From Desmodus rotundus (Eukaryota; Chordata; Mammalia; Chiroptera; Phyllostomidae), in contig NC_071389.1 of the NCBI RefSeq assembly GCF_022682495.2, positions 12,825,199 through 12,889,198 of the forward strand: DNA of 64,000 nt, in the 5' to 3' direction. The translations under genes were made by a program, and so were the position numbers. Below the pieces are notes generated by a model, which ran no database searches, was not told the origin of the DNA, and saw only the letters and a program-made list of their open reading frames with translations. This document shows positions 57,301-63,815 of this stretch, piece after piece. Each line of letters opens with the position of its first letter. The first letter of the stretch is position 1.

Positions 57301-60300
57301 AACTGTGGCCCCAACAGGTAAAATAACAAGTTCACGGCTGATAAGGAGTAGGGCCAGGATTTGAACCCAGGTCAGCCCAGCTCCCCAAGTCAGTGTTCAA
57401 CCCTGACTCTACTGCTTCCTGATGAGTTTGGAAAACAGTACCCTCATTATGGTACACCAGGTAAGCTGGATCAGCCTTATCCCCACCTGCAGTCCCCTCC
57501 CCTCCCCTCCCCAAGCAAGGAGTGGAGGGTCAAAGCCTGCCTAGTGGCCTCTCATATCCTGAAGAGACCACAGGCACCTTCCCAGGAAACACCTGGCCTC
57601 TGCCCAGGCCCACCTGGCTCTACACCTGGGGTGTAGCTGGGTCCTGAATGGGGGCTATGGAGGACAGAGACGGTGATGGAGGCCTCCTTGGAGCCTGCCC
57701 CAGTTTCCACACGGCACACATATTCTCCGGAATCAGTTGAGAAAACCTGGGGGATCCGAAGCCGGGAGCCGTGCACCTGGGCCGGGTGGAGACAGAGGTA
57801 TGTGAGGATGGGGAGGGGGCCGTGGTCGCCACTCCCTCTGAGCCCCAGCAGGTCATTCATCAAGTGCTTACTGGCTCCGCTGAGCCGCCCCACGCCAGAG
57901 AGGGAGGAAAGCAAAGGGCTGGCCCTGCTCGTAGAGTGCCAGGGCTGTGTGAAGCTTCCACCTGCGCACAGAACCACCCCCACGACCCCTGCCACAGGCT
58001 CCGGGACCCTCGTACCTGGGCGTGGGCAGGCAGACTGCCCCCTCGCTTGTACCATGTGACCTGGGTTTGGGCCTGCCCTGCCACCACACAGTTGAGGTCT
58101 AGTGTCTGCCCTTCGGTCACAGAAGGTGATGAGGACTCAATCCTGACTGGCAGGGAGCTGGTACCTGAAGCTAGAGGCAGAGGGGGAGTGAGTAGGCCTC
58201 AGGGAGCCCCGGCTTGCCCTCCGCACTCCTTCAGCCCACAGAGGCCCCGCACCTGAGAGGACGACCACTTCGATCCGGGCCTGTGCCGTGCCTGCAGGGC
58301 TGGTGGCCACACAGAGGTAGAAGCCGGCGTCAGCGGTTGTGATGTCTGGGATGATCAGTGTGGCAATGTCTGTGTGCTCGGGCTGGGCCTGCCGGACAGG
58401 AGATGGGCCAGCTGCCTGAGAGGCCGAGGCCGCCAGGCAAGGACCAGCCAGTGAGGGTGGACAGAGGGGGCAAAAGGTACAGGCAAGTACAGAGCCAACA
58501 TTAGGGCCCAGCTGGGCACCGAGGAGGGCAGAGTCAGGCTACAAAATGAGAGGCCGACAGCTGCTACCTGCCAGGATGTCTGAGCAGGCTGCCCTCTTGG
58601 AAGTGTAGGGGACCAGAAGGGGAGGGGATGGAGCAGGAAGTGCAGGGGGGAGGGGCAGGGGGCAAGTGCTGGGACTCTGTTGAGCTTGTGGGCCTGGCCC
58701 CCGATCGATCTCCTCACCTGTGGGGGGAGGCTGCCGCCTTCCTTCCTCCAGGTAATGGTAGCACTGGGCACACCTGGAGCCCTGCAGTACAGCTTGACAG
58801 TGCGGCCTTCATGCACCTGGGTCCTCTCTGGACTCACCTGGACCCTGGGCCCATTGCCCCCTGCAGACAGAGCCCGTGAGAATACCTCTCTGGGCCACCC
58901 ATGCGCTCCCAGCCCCACCCACAGCCCGGTCCTCTCACCGTGCACGTGGAGCACGGCCCTGGCCACGTGCTGCCCGGCGCTGCTGTGGGCACGGCACAGG
59001 TACTGGGCTTGGTCCGAGGGCTCGACCGCTGGCAGGCGCAGGATGCCACCATGGATTTGTGCCTTCTGAGGAAGCTGGCCACCAGGGCCCCCTGACATGG
59101 AGAAATGGGGTCAGCACCTGCTGGGATGGGCACTGCTGCCCACTTCCCTCCAGCCTAGAGTCCTGCCCCTGGCCTCCCACATCCAGGAGAGCTAGGCCCT
59201 GAACATCATTCCTGCCACTGCCTCACCTGTCCACTCAAGGGTGGGCATGGGGTGCCCGGTGGCGCTGCAGCGGAACTCGGCCAGCTGCCCAGGCTGCACT
59301 GTGAGCTGTGGTGGGTGGATAGAGACCACGGGGGCGGATGGGGTGCCCGAGGCTGAGGAGGGAGGAGAGAGAACACGTGGTTGGGGCAAGTATCCTCTGA
59401 CGCATGGCAACAGCCTCCGATCTGCTCTCTCCTTCCACTCCAGCCCCTCATAGCCCTTCGTCCACAGAGCAGAGGGAGCTTTTGAAATACCAATGGGATC
59501 TTGTTACTTTCCCATTTAAGGTCTATCTGTGGATCTCTGTCGCTTTTACAATAACATCCAATCTCCCTGCTGTGATCCCCCAAGTACACGTGCACTCACC
59601 TCTGCCGACATCTTCAGGTTTATCATCCTCCTACCCCCACCCCATCCATAGCTCCAGCCACACTGGCCTTGCCTCAAACACATCAACATGCTCCCACTTC
59701 AGGGCCTTGGCATGTGCTGCTTCCTCTGCCAGGAACACTCCCTGCCAGCTCTTTAAGTGGCTGAACACCTGCCCTCCCTTCAGGTCTCAGCGCAGATGGC
59801 ACCTCCTCAGAGAGGCCGCCCTGACCACCCCATGCAGAGTAGCTCACCCTTCTCTCAGCTGCTTTCTCACTTCCCTGTCACATTTGCTACGATCCCAATG
59901 CACGTCGCCGTGTGTACCTGTGCTGTTCGTTTGCTCCCACGTTTACCTTTGCCTGGCTAGAACATGTGGGTAGTGCAAGAGGGCAGGGCTCCTGTTTGAC
60001 CGTTTTTCCCGTTTCTTCAGAGTCTAGGCCAGGACTCGGCATACCATGGAGGCTCAGAAGCTGTCAGTGGAACACGCCCTGGTGGGCACTGGGGTGGATG
60101 GGTCAGGCGTGGACTTGAATGGTATACCTTGCACATGCAGCGTGGCTGTGCCTTGGTCCATGGCGAACATGTTGGAGCCAGTGCACACATAGGTGCCCGC
60201 GTCACTTGGCTGGACATTGCGAATAGTCAGGATGCCGTTGAAATCCATGGCTCGGGCTGGCAGTTTTCCATTGTGCAGGCGGGTCCACACCAGAGTATAA

Positions 60301-63163
60301 GCCGGAGACTGCAGGGGGGGCCAGGGGATGGGATGGGGGTTAAGGGTGGCGCTCAGAGCCCTGGAAAGCAAGTCTCCCCCTCCTCCAACCCCATTGACTG
60401 CTCCCTGCCCACCCACCTTGCTCTTGGCTGTACAGATGAAGGTGACGTCGGCTCCGGGGCGCACACTCTGGCTCCGCTGCTCCTCCACTCTCACTGTGAT
60501 GGGCTTGCTTGGAGCCTCTGCAGGGGGTGGGTGTTGGGGAGGAGGCCCCCCAGTCAGTGAGGGGCTGGCCAGGCCCCTGTCCTGTGGCCATCTCGCTCTC
60601 CCCGTCATCTTGTCTGCATGCCACTTGCTTCCCAGTCTGGCTTAGATTCCATTCCACTCCCTGACACTTCCCTCCCTCATCCATCCGAACCCCATTATCC
60701 ATCTTTTTTCTACAGGCACCGAGCTGCCAACGGGCTGTGATGGGAGAACCTCACACCAAGAGTCCACCTGGCTCCAATTCATGACCACAGACCACAAATG
60801 AGCTCTGAACACTTCACACTTTGCTCCAACTGGGTTTTTCTGTCTGGTTTAAGTTTCTGTCCGCCCCAAAACCATTTCACACCTCCTCCCATCTTCTTCA
60901 CCCTCCCAACCCCCCAGTCCGCTTTCATAGCTAATGGCTCCGGCTCACACTTATTGAGAAACTTGAAACTGCTAGATAGGAATTTTTCCATCTCCCCAAA
61001 TCTCCCCACCTCCCTCCTTCCTGGTCCCTGAAGAACGAGACTGCCCCCCACTCCCTCCACTTTCCAAGTGCTGGAGTCCCCCCTCTGCTGTGTCCTCTTA
61101 TACATCAGTCTCTCCCCTTCCTCTCTTCGGGATCATTCCTCCCTGCAGACAAATGTGTTCTAGAACTTCCCATCTCTGAAATGGGCCCCTTGACCCCATG
61201 CTCTCCCCAGCTATGACCCCATTTCTTGGTCTCCCTTCAGAGCCAAGACTCTTGAAAGAGTTGTCCATGCTTGCTACCTCCCCATCCATCCTCTGCCTCA
61301 CTCTAATCTGGTCCCTACCCCTTCTCTCCACTGCAAACAGCCTGTGTCAAAGCATGATCTCCAGGGGTCAATGCATGACCGCCAGGAGTTATTTCTTGGC
61401 CACATCTCACTTCCTCAGGGCATATGGTGAGGCCGAGCACCCACCTCCTAGAAGCCTTCTCCCCTCTCAGCTTCCAACACACACCTCCCCAGTCTCCTCC
61501 TAGCTCACTGGCCCCACCCACTCAGTCTCCTACTGTAAAAGACTCTTTAATTTGACCTGTCAAAGTTGGGGTTCCTTGTGGCTCTGTCCTGGCCCTGCCC
61601 TTGGGCCACACTCTCCCTGGGTGATTTCGCCCTGGCCCATGGTTTTAAATGCGTCCCCTGCTCCAGCAGCCCCCAAATTCATTTCCCCAGCCAGGGCCTC
61701 CTTCCTGAGTTGCAGACTCACGTGTCCCTTGCCTGCCTGATGTACTGACTTAGTCTCCACCTTGGGATTCCCTCTGATCTGTTTGTAGCAGCTGCTGCCG
61801 GTGCCCCACCCAGTCCCCTCGTCCTGTCCCTCCAGTGCCGTCTGGCCTGACTCCAGCCAGCTGCTGCACTTCTTTGCACAAGGGCTCTCTCAGGTCACCA
61901 GAGACCGCTGTGCCTGCCCAGGAGGTGCAGCAGGGCGCAGGGGAACTGATGCTCCTAGAACAGGCCCCAAGTGATGACCGACGGGAGCTGGCATATACAT
62001 ACCCCAGCTCCCTTGGCCCTGGGGTGCACGTTTTACTCGGGCATTTCCCAGAGTACCCTTGGCTGCACTAAACAACAATGGCTCACAGTGGTAACCTGCT
62101 GGGTAGCACACCCTTTACTGGATGCCTTCTCTTCCCTCTCTCACTTGACCTCAGAATAAACTACATCCACACAAATCTTTGTCTCAGACTCTGCTTTGAG
62201 GGGAGCCCAAATAAAGACAGCCTCCTACTGAGCCTCTCACACCTCCGTAAATGACACCCCACTTGTCCAGCTGCTAGAGACCTGACGCCCGGGCATCACC
62301 CTAGACTTCTCTCTCTCCCTCAGCGACCACAGTCAAGTCCTGACATCTCTGCTCTAAAACCAGTCTTGTCTCGTCATCTCTCTCCGTCTCCTCAGCCGGC
62401 GGCCTCGTCCAGGCAACCACCATCCCCTCTGGTAGATGAATGCACCTGCAGCCTGGTCTGCAGCCTGCAGCCCCGCCCGGCCTAGGCGGTCTTGGGGACG
62501 AGGTAAGCAGGGACTCACCGGTGACCAGCAGTTCTGCCCGGCTGGTGTTGGCATGATGGAGATTGCGGCAGGTGCAGATGTAGACTCCGGCATCTGCGGG
62601 CTGGACACTGGGGAAGTGCAGCTCGGAGCCTGGTGGGGAGTGGGTGGGAGTCGCCTGTGTAGACGCACCCAACCCCCACCATCCAGCCCTGGGCCTCCCC
62701 TCCCCCTGGGTGGTTCCTGGGGCTGGGGCCACAGGTACCTTGATGTCGCTGCTGGGTGCCACTGGGCAAGGGACGCCCATCCTCACGAGACCAGTAGAAG
62801 TAGTGGGGAGGGCTCCCACTGACCTGGCATCGCAGGGAGTGGGGGCCACCTTGGGGTACTATGCTCCGAGCTGGATGCACCTGGACCACCAGAGGGGCCT
62901 GGTCTGCTGGTGGGGGGAGAGGGGCATGGGAGAGCCCATTCAGGCAGGAGGCCCCCCTGCATGTAGCAGTATCTCCGAGTCTCTGCCTTTCCAAAGGCGG
63001 TCCTACCCCATGCCGAGCCCTGTCCTCTGGACCTCGTGTCTCTCAAACTCCCCAGGCTCCCTGACTTGCCCATTACCCTGGCCTGTGGCCTCCATCCCAC
63101 TTACCCTGGGATAGGCACCGACCGCCCTGCACGTTGGGGTTCCCCACGTAACCTGGGGCACAC
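33054..63163 (-). CDS. HSPG2: HSPG2, perlecan core protein, C-terminal 2738 codons (5' part outside the window)
   Basis: Basement-membrane heparan sulfate proteoglycan, secreted. It binds laminin, nidogen, collagen, growth factors and, through its C-terminus (endorepellin), alpha2beta1 integrin and VEGFR2. I traced 58 exons on the minus strand, numbered 40-97 assuming 97 as in human. All have AG acceptors and GT donors, and each exon length fits the codon count and the phase of its neighbours. The summed length is 8217 coding nt after completing the first codon, ending in TAG at 33054-33056. Modules in order: end of a laminin-type EGF repeat, Ig2-Ig22, LG1, two EGF, LG2, two EGF, LG3. Module number and order equal those I recall for human. 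No frameshift or stop was seen. The preceding exon was not found in 63164-64000. Confidence 0.96.
34555..36266 (-). other. HSPG2: HSPG2 intron 91 (largest intron of domain V)
   Basis: 1.7 kb between the two exons that flank the tolloid cleavage bond. It holds a MIR at about 35640-35790. The other parts (34790-35050 AT-rich, 35100-35400 GC-rich) show nothing I recognise. Confidence 0.6.
35640..35790 (-). repeat. MIR SINE (HSPG2 intron)
   Basis: gaaactgaggcacagagggg, agtcacacagctaccaagtg, gctaggatttgaagccagga: reverse-complement MIR, so sense with HSPG2. Confidence 0.75.
36418..36818 (-). CDS. HSPG2: HSPG2 EGF-like pair between LG2 and LG3 (exons 89-90)
   Basis: Exon 89 is 36647-36818 and exon 90 is 36418-36540. 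After the LG2 end, the first EGF reads CYDSSPCEGQPCQNGATCFP and the second CQLREPCLHGGTCQGTHCLC. Six cysteines per module. Confidence 0.94.
37176..37939 (-). CDS. HSPG2: HSPG2 LG2 (exons 87-88)
   Basis: Exon 87 is 37718-37939 and exon 88 is 37176-37420. Protein GVTVTTPSMSGAGSYLALPA, LDIEFKPLAPDGILLFSGGK, LAVLRSTEPLTLGRWHRVSA and FRGCVGE. The module ends at the start of exon 89 (VSVNGKRLDLTYSFLGSRGI). Confidence 0.94.
38325..39127 (-). CDS. HSPG2: HSPG2 EGF-like pair between LG1 and LG2 (exons 85-86)
   Basis: Exon 85 is 39019-39127 (NGGWCQDSETSSYVCICQAG, then FTGSRCEHSQALHCHP) and exon 86 is 38325-38423 (EACGPDATCVNRPDGRGYTC, then RCHLGRSGMRCEEG). The six-cysteine EGF spacing is kept. The exon 85 donor lies at one edge of a degenerate tandem array in the following intron. 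Confidence 0.94.
38657..39035. repeat. Degenerate ~30-bp tandem array in HSPG2 intron 85
   Basis: Units begin with TACCTGGG-like sequence at 38657, 38686, 38713, 38743, 38775 and 38806 (spacing 27-32 bp), with looser copies at about 38861, 38888, 38908 and 38987. The unit at about 39015 overlaps the exon 85 donor. Read on the minus strand, several units look like an exon end plus donor (CCCAG|GTAC, CCCAG|GTAATT). Confidence 0.75.
39216..41423 (-). CDS. HSPG2: HSPG2 LG1, domain V/endorepellin (exons 80-84)
   Basis: Exons 41307-41423, 40530-40641, 39669-39813, 39478-39577 and 39216-39325. Starts ERVVPYFTQTPHSFLPLPTI and runs through FEIKITFRPDSADGMLLYNG, FISFGLVGGRPEFRFDAGSG, ELYLGGYPDY and GCVRELRIQGEEIVFHDLNL, the laminin G fold order. 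An NGT sequon is in VNGTSQ. The end of exon 84 starts the first EGF module (CPTCRDQPCQ). Confidence 0.94.
39985..40262 (+). repeat. LINE L2 3' end (HSPG2 intron 81)
   Basis: ccttctgcctttattcaagg, gttttgtttatccccgcacc, agtgcctggcacacagcggt. Inside a 716-bp intron otherwise without features. Confidence 0.55.
40960..41260 (+). repeat. Purine-rich GA/GAGA tract (HSPG2 intron 80)
   Basis: Strongly biased AG sequence on the plus strand with a GAGAGAGAGAGAGG core at 40975-40988. No exon in the 665-bp intron. Confidence 0.6.
41509..41948 (-). CDS. HSPG2: HSPG2 Ig22 (exons 78-79)
   Basis: Exon 78 is 41839-41948 and exon 79 is 41509-41656. Protein ALPQISTPPEVRVPAGSAAV, cysteines in FPCMASGYP and TYVCTATNR, core Trp in DITWSKLDG. 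Last Ig module before domain V. Confidence 0.94.
42000..42180 (-). repeat. MIR SINE (HSPG2 intron)
   Basis: cttccacagatgaggaaact, gtggcttagagggaaaag: reverse MIR core. Confidence 0.65.
42656..42922 (-). CDS. HSPG2: HSPG2 Ig21 (exon 77)
   Basis: Single-exon Ig module (267 nt): ALPSVLINIRTSVQTVVVGH, cysteines in EFECLALGD and QYRCTATNA, core Trp in VTWSKVGG. Confidence 0.94.
43320..44101 (-). CDS. HSPG2: HSPG2 Ig20 (exons 75-76)
   Basis: Exon 75 is 43936-44101 and exon 76 is 43320-43417. Protein GSTPPVHITPQRETKSTGAS, cysteines in EFHCAVPND and TYVCQAHGP, core Trp in LRWFKEGG. Confidence 0.93.
43705..43870 (-). repeat. MIR SINE (HSPG2 intron)
   Basis: gtgctaagcactgtgttcag then acagctgaggacactggggt: reverse MIR. 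Confidence 0.6.
44455..44700 (-). repeat. MIR SINE (HSPG2 intron)
   Basis: cacttactaagtgccgactg, acttgacagatgaagaaact, gaggtgtgagacgac, tatcaagtgacagggctgtg. The rest of this 1.1-kb intron (44102-45234) shows nothing recognisable. Confidence 0.7.
45235..45495 (-). CDS. HSPG2: HSPG2 Ig19 (exon 74)
   Basis: A whole Ig module in one 261-nt exon: SPPYATTVPEHASVRAGATV, cysteines in QLQCLAHGT and RYRCQVTNK, core Trp in FQWSRVGG. Confidence 0.94.
45817..47069 (-). CDS. HSPG2: HSPG2 Ig17 and Ig18 (exons 71-73)
   Basis: Exon 71 is 46888-47069, exon 72 is 46252-46447 and exon 73 is 45817-45996. Exon 72 is shared: it ends Ig17 (TYVCLAQNALG) and starts Ig18 (APQVQVEEVELTVEAGHTAT). Exon 73 finishes Ig18 with an NAT sequon in YICNATNPLG and ends GAGA|GTAAGG. 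The exon-domain arrangement differs from the tidy two-exon cassettes upstream. Confidence 0.92.
46570..46770 (+). repeat. Pyrimidine-rich CCAT/CTTCC tract (HSPG2 intron 71)
   Basis: About 200 bp almost purely C and T on the plus strand with many CCCACC and CTTCC units, such as ctttcctccttcccttcttc. On the transcribed strand it is purine-only. Confidence 0.7.
47323..47921 (-). CDS. HSPG2: HSPG2 Ig16 (exons 69-70)
   Basis: Exon 69 is 47781-47921 and exon 70 is 47323-47457. Protein LSSPVISIDPPSSTVQQGQD, cysteines in SFKCLIHEG and TYRCVASNV, core Trp in LEWKTRNQ. NGS and NLS sequons are present (SPNGSI, VVNLSVH). Confidence 0.93.
48034..48711 (-). CDS. HSPG2: HSPG2 Ig15, cassette 10 (exons 67-68)
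   Basis: Exon 67 is 48560-48711 and exon 68 is 48034-48175. Protein LAQPIYIEASSSHVAEGQTL, VTWYKRGGSLPARHQ, then THGSQLRLPHLSPADSGEYV and linker PPSAGSSYR. Last member of the homogeneous array. Confidence 0.93.
49041..49743 (-). CDS. HSPG2: HSPG2 Ig14, cassette 9 (exons 65-66)
   Basis: Exon 65 is 49592-49743 and exon 66 is 49041-49182. Protein PPIRIETSSSHVAEGQTLDL, VTWHRRGASLPARHQ, then AHGPLLRLNQVSPADSGEYS. The second cysteine is in EYSCQVTS. Confidence 0.93.
50045..50240 (+). repeat. MIR SINE (HSPG2 intron)
   Basis: Well-preserved forward MIR: gggttcaaaacccagctctg, ccatttattagtcctgtgac, gtgactcagtttccccatct, gtaaaatgg. It is antisense to HSPG2, unlike most MIRs here. Confidence 0.75.
50808..51303 (-). 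CDS. HSPG2: HSPG2 Ig13, cassette 8 (exons 63-64)
   Basis: Exon 63 is 51152-51303 and exon 64 is 50808-50955. Protein VPIRIESSPSHVAEGQTLDL, VTWQKRGGSLPAHHQ, then AHGSRLRLYRVSPADTGEYV and linker EASGPSTVPVP. Confidence 0.93.
51405..51800 (-). repeat. MIR SINE split by a MER5-like hAT element
   Basis: Left part ttagtaagcactcacggtgt; right part gaggaggaaactgaagctgg and caggattcaaacccaagcg. The middle (about 51515-51665) reads gcactgtccaacacagtggc, tggccacggagcacttgaaa and gccacatgtgggtggcagcc, a short hAT element with inverted ends. Confidence 0.7.
51868..52404 (-). CDS. HSPG2: HSPG2 Ig12, cassette 7 (exons 61-62)
   Basis: Exon 61 is 52253-52404 and exon 62 is 51868-52006. Protein PPIRIESSSPTVVEGQTLDL, IITWYKREGSLPARHQ, then AHGSLLRLHQMSVADSGEYV and an NNNIDAREAS strand distinct from the other cassettes. 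Confidence 0.93.
52508..53376 (-). CDS. HSPG2: HSPG2 Ig11, cassette 6 (exons 59-60)
   Basis: Exon 59 is 53225-53376 and exon 60 is 52508-52643. This cassette departs from the array consensus: RIESSSASLANGHTLDLNCL, ASQAPHTITWYKRGG, then IVGSRLRIPQVTPADSGEYV. The same departures occur in the human protein as I recall it. Confidence 0.93.
53474..54201 (-). CDS. HSPG2: HSPG2 Ig10, cassette 5 (exons 57-58)
   Basis: Exon 57 is 54050-54201 and exon 58 is 53474-53612. First half LPIRIESSSSHVAEGQTLDL, second half VHGSRLRLPQVTPADSGEYV. The exon 58 end is ambiguous; CCCTGT|GTGGGT is the GT site that leaves one base and joins to TSQSVVYPV-like sequence of the next cassette (L-S-Q-S). Confidence 0.9.
54306..55583 (-). 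CDS. HSPG2: HSPG2 Ig9, cassette 4 (exons 55-56)
   Basis: Exon 55 is 55432-55583 and exon 56 is 54306-54441, separated by a 1-kb intron that took in an L1 3' end and a MIR. Protein QPIRIESSSSHVAEGQTLDL, then THGSLLRLYQVSPVDSGEYV and linker EPIGTVP. Confidence 0.93.
54790..55060 (+). repeat. Bat-type L1 3'UTR fragment (HSPG2 intron 55)
   Basis: acatgacccatggacatgaa, caatggtgtggggattgcct and an A-rich end near 55055. Resembles the L1 3' end at about 15240-15330. Confidence 0.65.
55125..55310 (-). repeat. MIR SINE (HSPG2 intron 55)
   Basis: ttaatccactttatccttaa, cacagaggttaaggaacaag, cccaaggtcacaagccagtc: reverse MIR. Confidence 0.7.
55679..56163 (-). CDS. HSPG2: HSPG2 Ig8, cassette 3 (exons 53-54)
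   Basis: Exon 53 is 56012-56163 and exon 54 is 55679-55814. First half PPVRIESSSSTVAEGQTLDL, second half VRGSRLYIFQASPADAGEYV ending in the linker TRTQGANFAY. Phase 1-0 then 0-1, so the pair is a symmetrical module. Confidence 0.93.
56606..57009 (-). CDS. HSPG2: HSPG2 Ig7, cassette 2 (exons 51-52)
   Basis: Exon 51 is 56840-57009 (170 nt, the longest first half; it carries an extra Gly/Ala-rich hinge PGGGPARGGS) and exon 52 is 56606-56753. Core RIESSSSHVAEGQTLDLNCV and VTWHRRGGSLPTRHQ, then THGSLLRLYQVSPADSGEYV. Confidence 0.93.
57255..57375 (-). repeat. MIR SINE (HSPG2 intron 50)
   Basis: ctcatttcacagaggaggaa, actgtggcccca, gccaggatttgaacccaggt: reverse MIR. Confidence 0.7.
57626..58170 (-). 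CDS. HSPG2: HSPG2 Ig6, cassette 1 of the tandem array (exons 49-50)
   Basis: Exon 49 is 58016-58170 (155 nt) and exon 50 is 57626-57776 (151 nt). First half carries VRIESSSPSVTEGQTLDLNC and ends GGSLPAHAQ, not ARHQ as in most cassettes. Second half VHGSRLRIPQVFSTDSGEYV. Two GT donors lie near the end of exon 50; I used CCCAG|GTGTAG because it restores the join to the next cassette. Confidence 0.92.
58253..58860 (-). CDS. HSPG2: HSPG2 Ig5 (exons 47-48)
   Basis: Exon 47 is 58718-58860 and exon 48 is 58253-58388. Sequence GGNGPRVQVSPERTQVHEGR, cysteines in KLYCRAPG and FYLCVATS, core Trp in TITWRKEGG. It has the two-exon split and the GGSLPPQ end seen in the cassettes that follow, so it may be close to the ancestral cassette. 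Confidence 0.93.
58939..59352 (-). CDS. HSPG2: HSPG2 Ig4 (exons 45-46)
   Basis: Exon 45 is 59227-59352 and exon 46 is 58939-59091. Sequence ASGTPSAPVVSIHPPQLTVQ, cysteines in EFRCSATG and QYLCRAHS, core Trp in TLEWTGGPG. Ends with AVLHVHG linking to Ig5. Confidence 0.93.
59465..60060 (+). repeat. LINE L2 3' part (HSPG2 intron 44)
   Basis: ttacaataacatccaatctc, ttcagggccttggcatgtgc, caggaacactccctgccagc, tcaggtctcagcgcagatgg, a standard L2 3' order. It fills most of the 775-bp intron. Confidence 0.75.
60128..60517 (-). CDS. HSPG2: HSPG2 Ig3 (exons 43-44)
   Basis: Exon 43 is 60417-60517 and exon 44 is 60128-60308. Starts EAPSKPITVRVEEQRSQSVR. Cysteines in TFICTAKSK and TYVCTGSNM, core Trp in LVWTRLHNG. 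Preceded on the transcript by a 2-kb intron full of L2. Exon 44 ends with a GTATAC donor, weaker than its neighbours. Confidence 0.93.
61130..62215 (+). repeat. LINE L2 remnant (HSPG2 intron 42)
   Basis: L2 RT blocks such as agactcttgaaagagttgtc and ctgcctcactctaatctggt near 61245-61315, then diverged CT-rich sequence. It fills about half of the 2-kb intron 60518-62518; the stretch 60530-61130 shows no feature. Confidence 0.6.
62519..62906 (-). CDS. HSPG2: HSPG2 Ig2 (exons 41-42)
   Basis: Exon 41 is 62739-62906 and exon 42 is 62519-62629. The module starts ADQAPLVVQVHPARSIVPQG. The two disulphide cysteines are in SLRCQVSG and VYICTCRN, and the core Trp is in YFYWSRED. An NTS sequon sits near the end (HHANTSRAELLVT). 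Confidence 0.93.
63105..63163 (-). CDS. HSPG2: HSPG2 exon 40: end of last laminin-EGF repeat (domain III)
   Basis: One exon of 59 nt encoding CAPGYVGNPNVQGGRCLSQ, the final loop of a laminin-type EGF module. It follows a CTACAG acceptor and ends CAGG|GTAAGT. This is the most 5' HSPG2 exon in the window and links domain III to the Ig domain. Confidence 0.9.
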
Positions 63164-63389
63164 CTGTAGGGAGGAACAAGGACCAACTTTGTCAGCTTCC
63201 AGGGTACCTGGGGCCTCATGGTGGACTTGAGGAGCCAGAAGTTCAGCTGGCTGCCCAGAGTGGGGTGGGAAGGCTCAGTGCTCTGGAAGGATTTCAGGCA
63301 CCAAAGAGGCCCCCACACAGGGCCTGAAAGGGGAGTGCAAGGGAATATCAGCAGGTCAGGTAGTGGGAGTGGTAAAGCCTTTATTCTCC

Positions 63390-63500
63390 AGGAAAACATT
63401 CATTTGACAAATATTTATTGAGCAACTATTATGCTAGGTATGGAAATACAACAGTGAACATGGAGTCCCTGCTCTACAGAACTTACCCGTTGGGAAACCA
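63390..63500 (-). repeat. LINE L2 3' end, reverse (HSPG2 intron 39)
   Basis: aacattcatttgacaaatat, ttattgagcaactattatgc, acaacagtgaacatggagtc: reverse complement of the L2 end. Confidence 0.75.
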
Positions 63501-63689
63501 ACACGAAACCTATGTAAAATCAGAGTGAGGGACATGTCTTGGGGGCTGTGAGCGCACAGATCCAGCCCTGAGAGTGAGGCTCGCAGAGAATGGGGCCTCT
63601 GAGCTCTTATGTTCCCTGGCAGCGGGCGTCCTCTTCAGAGAACTCATCACGCTGCCCGTGACTCTGTATTTGTATCATCGCTTTTTTGC

Positions 63690-63815
63690 TGTCTTGTCTC
63701 CCATTACAGGCAGTGGGACTGTATCTGTTTTATCCATCACTGTATCTCCATACCTCTGCACACTCCATGGTGCTTGGTAGATGCTCAATAAAACTGTGCT
63801 GAATGAATGGATGAA
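63690..63815 (+). repeat. LINE L2 3' end, forward (HSPG2 intron 39)
   Basis: ggactgtatctgttttatcc, tggtagatgctcaataaaac, tgaatgaatgg: the L2 end, facing the reverse copy at 63390-63500. Confidence 0.7.

Noticed and set aside
48034..58170. Regular repeated blocks of DNA that could look like a satellite or CRISPR-like array
   Set aside because: The repeats are HSPG2 Ig exons with conserved splice sites and protein sequence, separated by unrelated introns.
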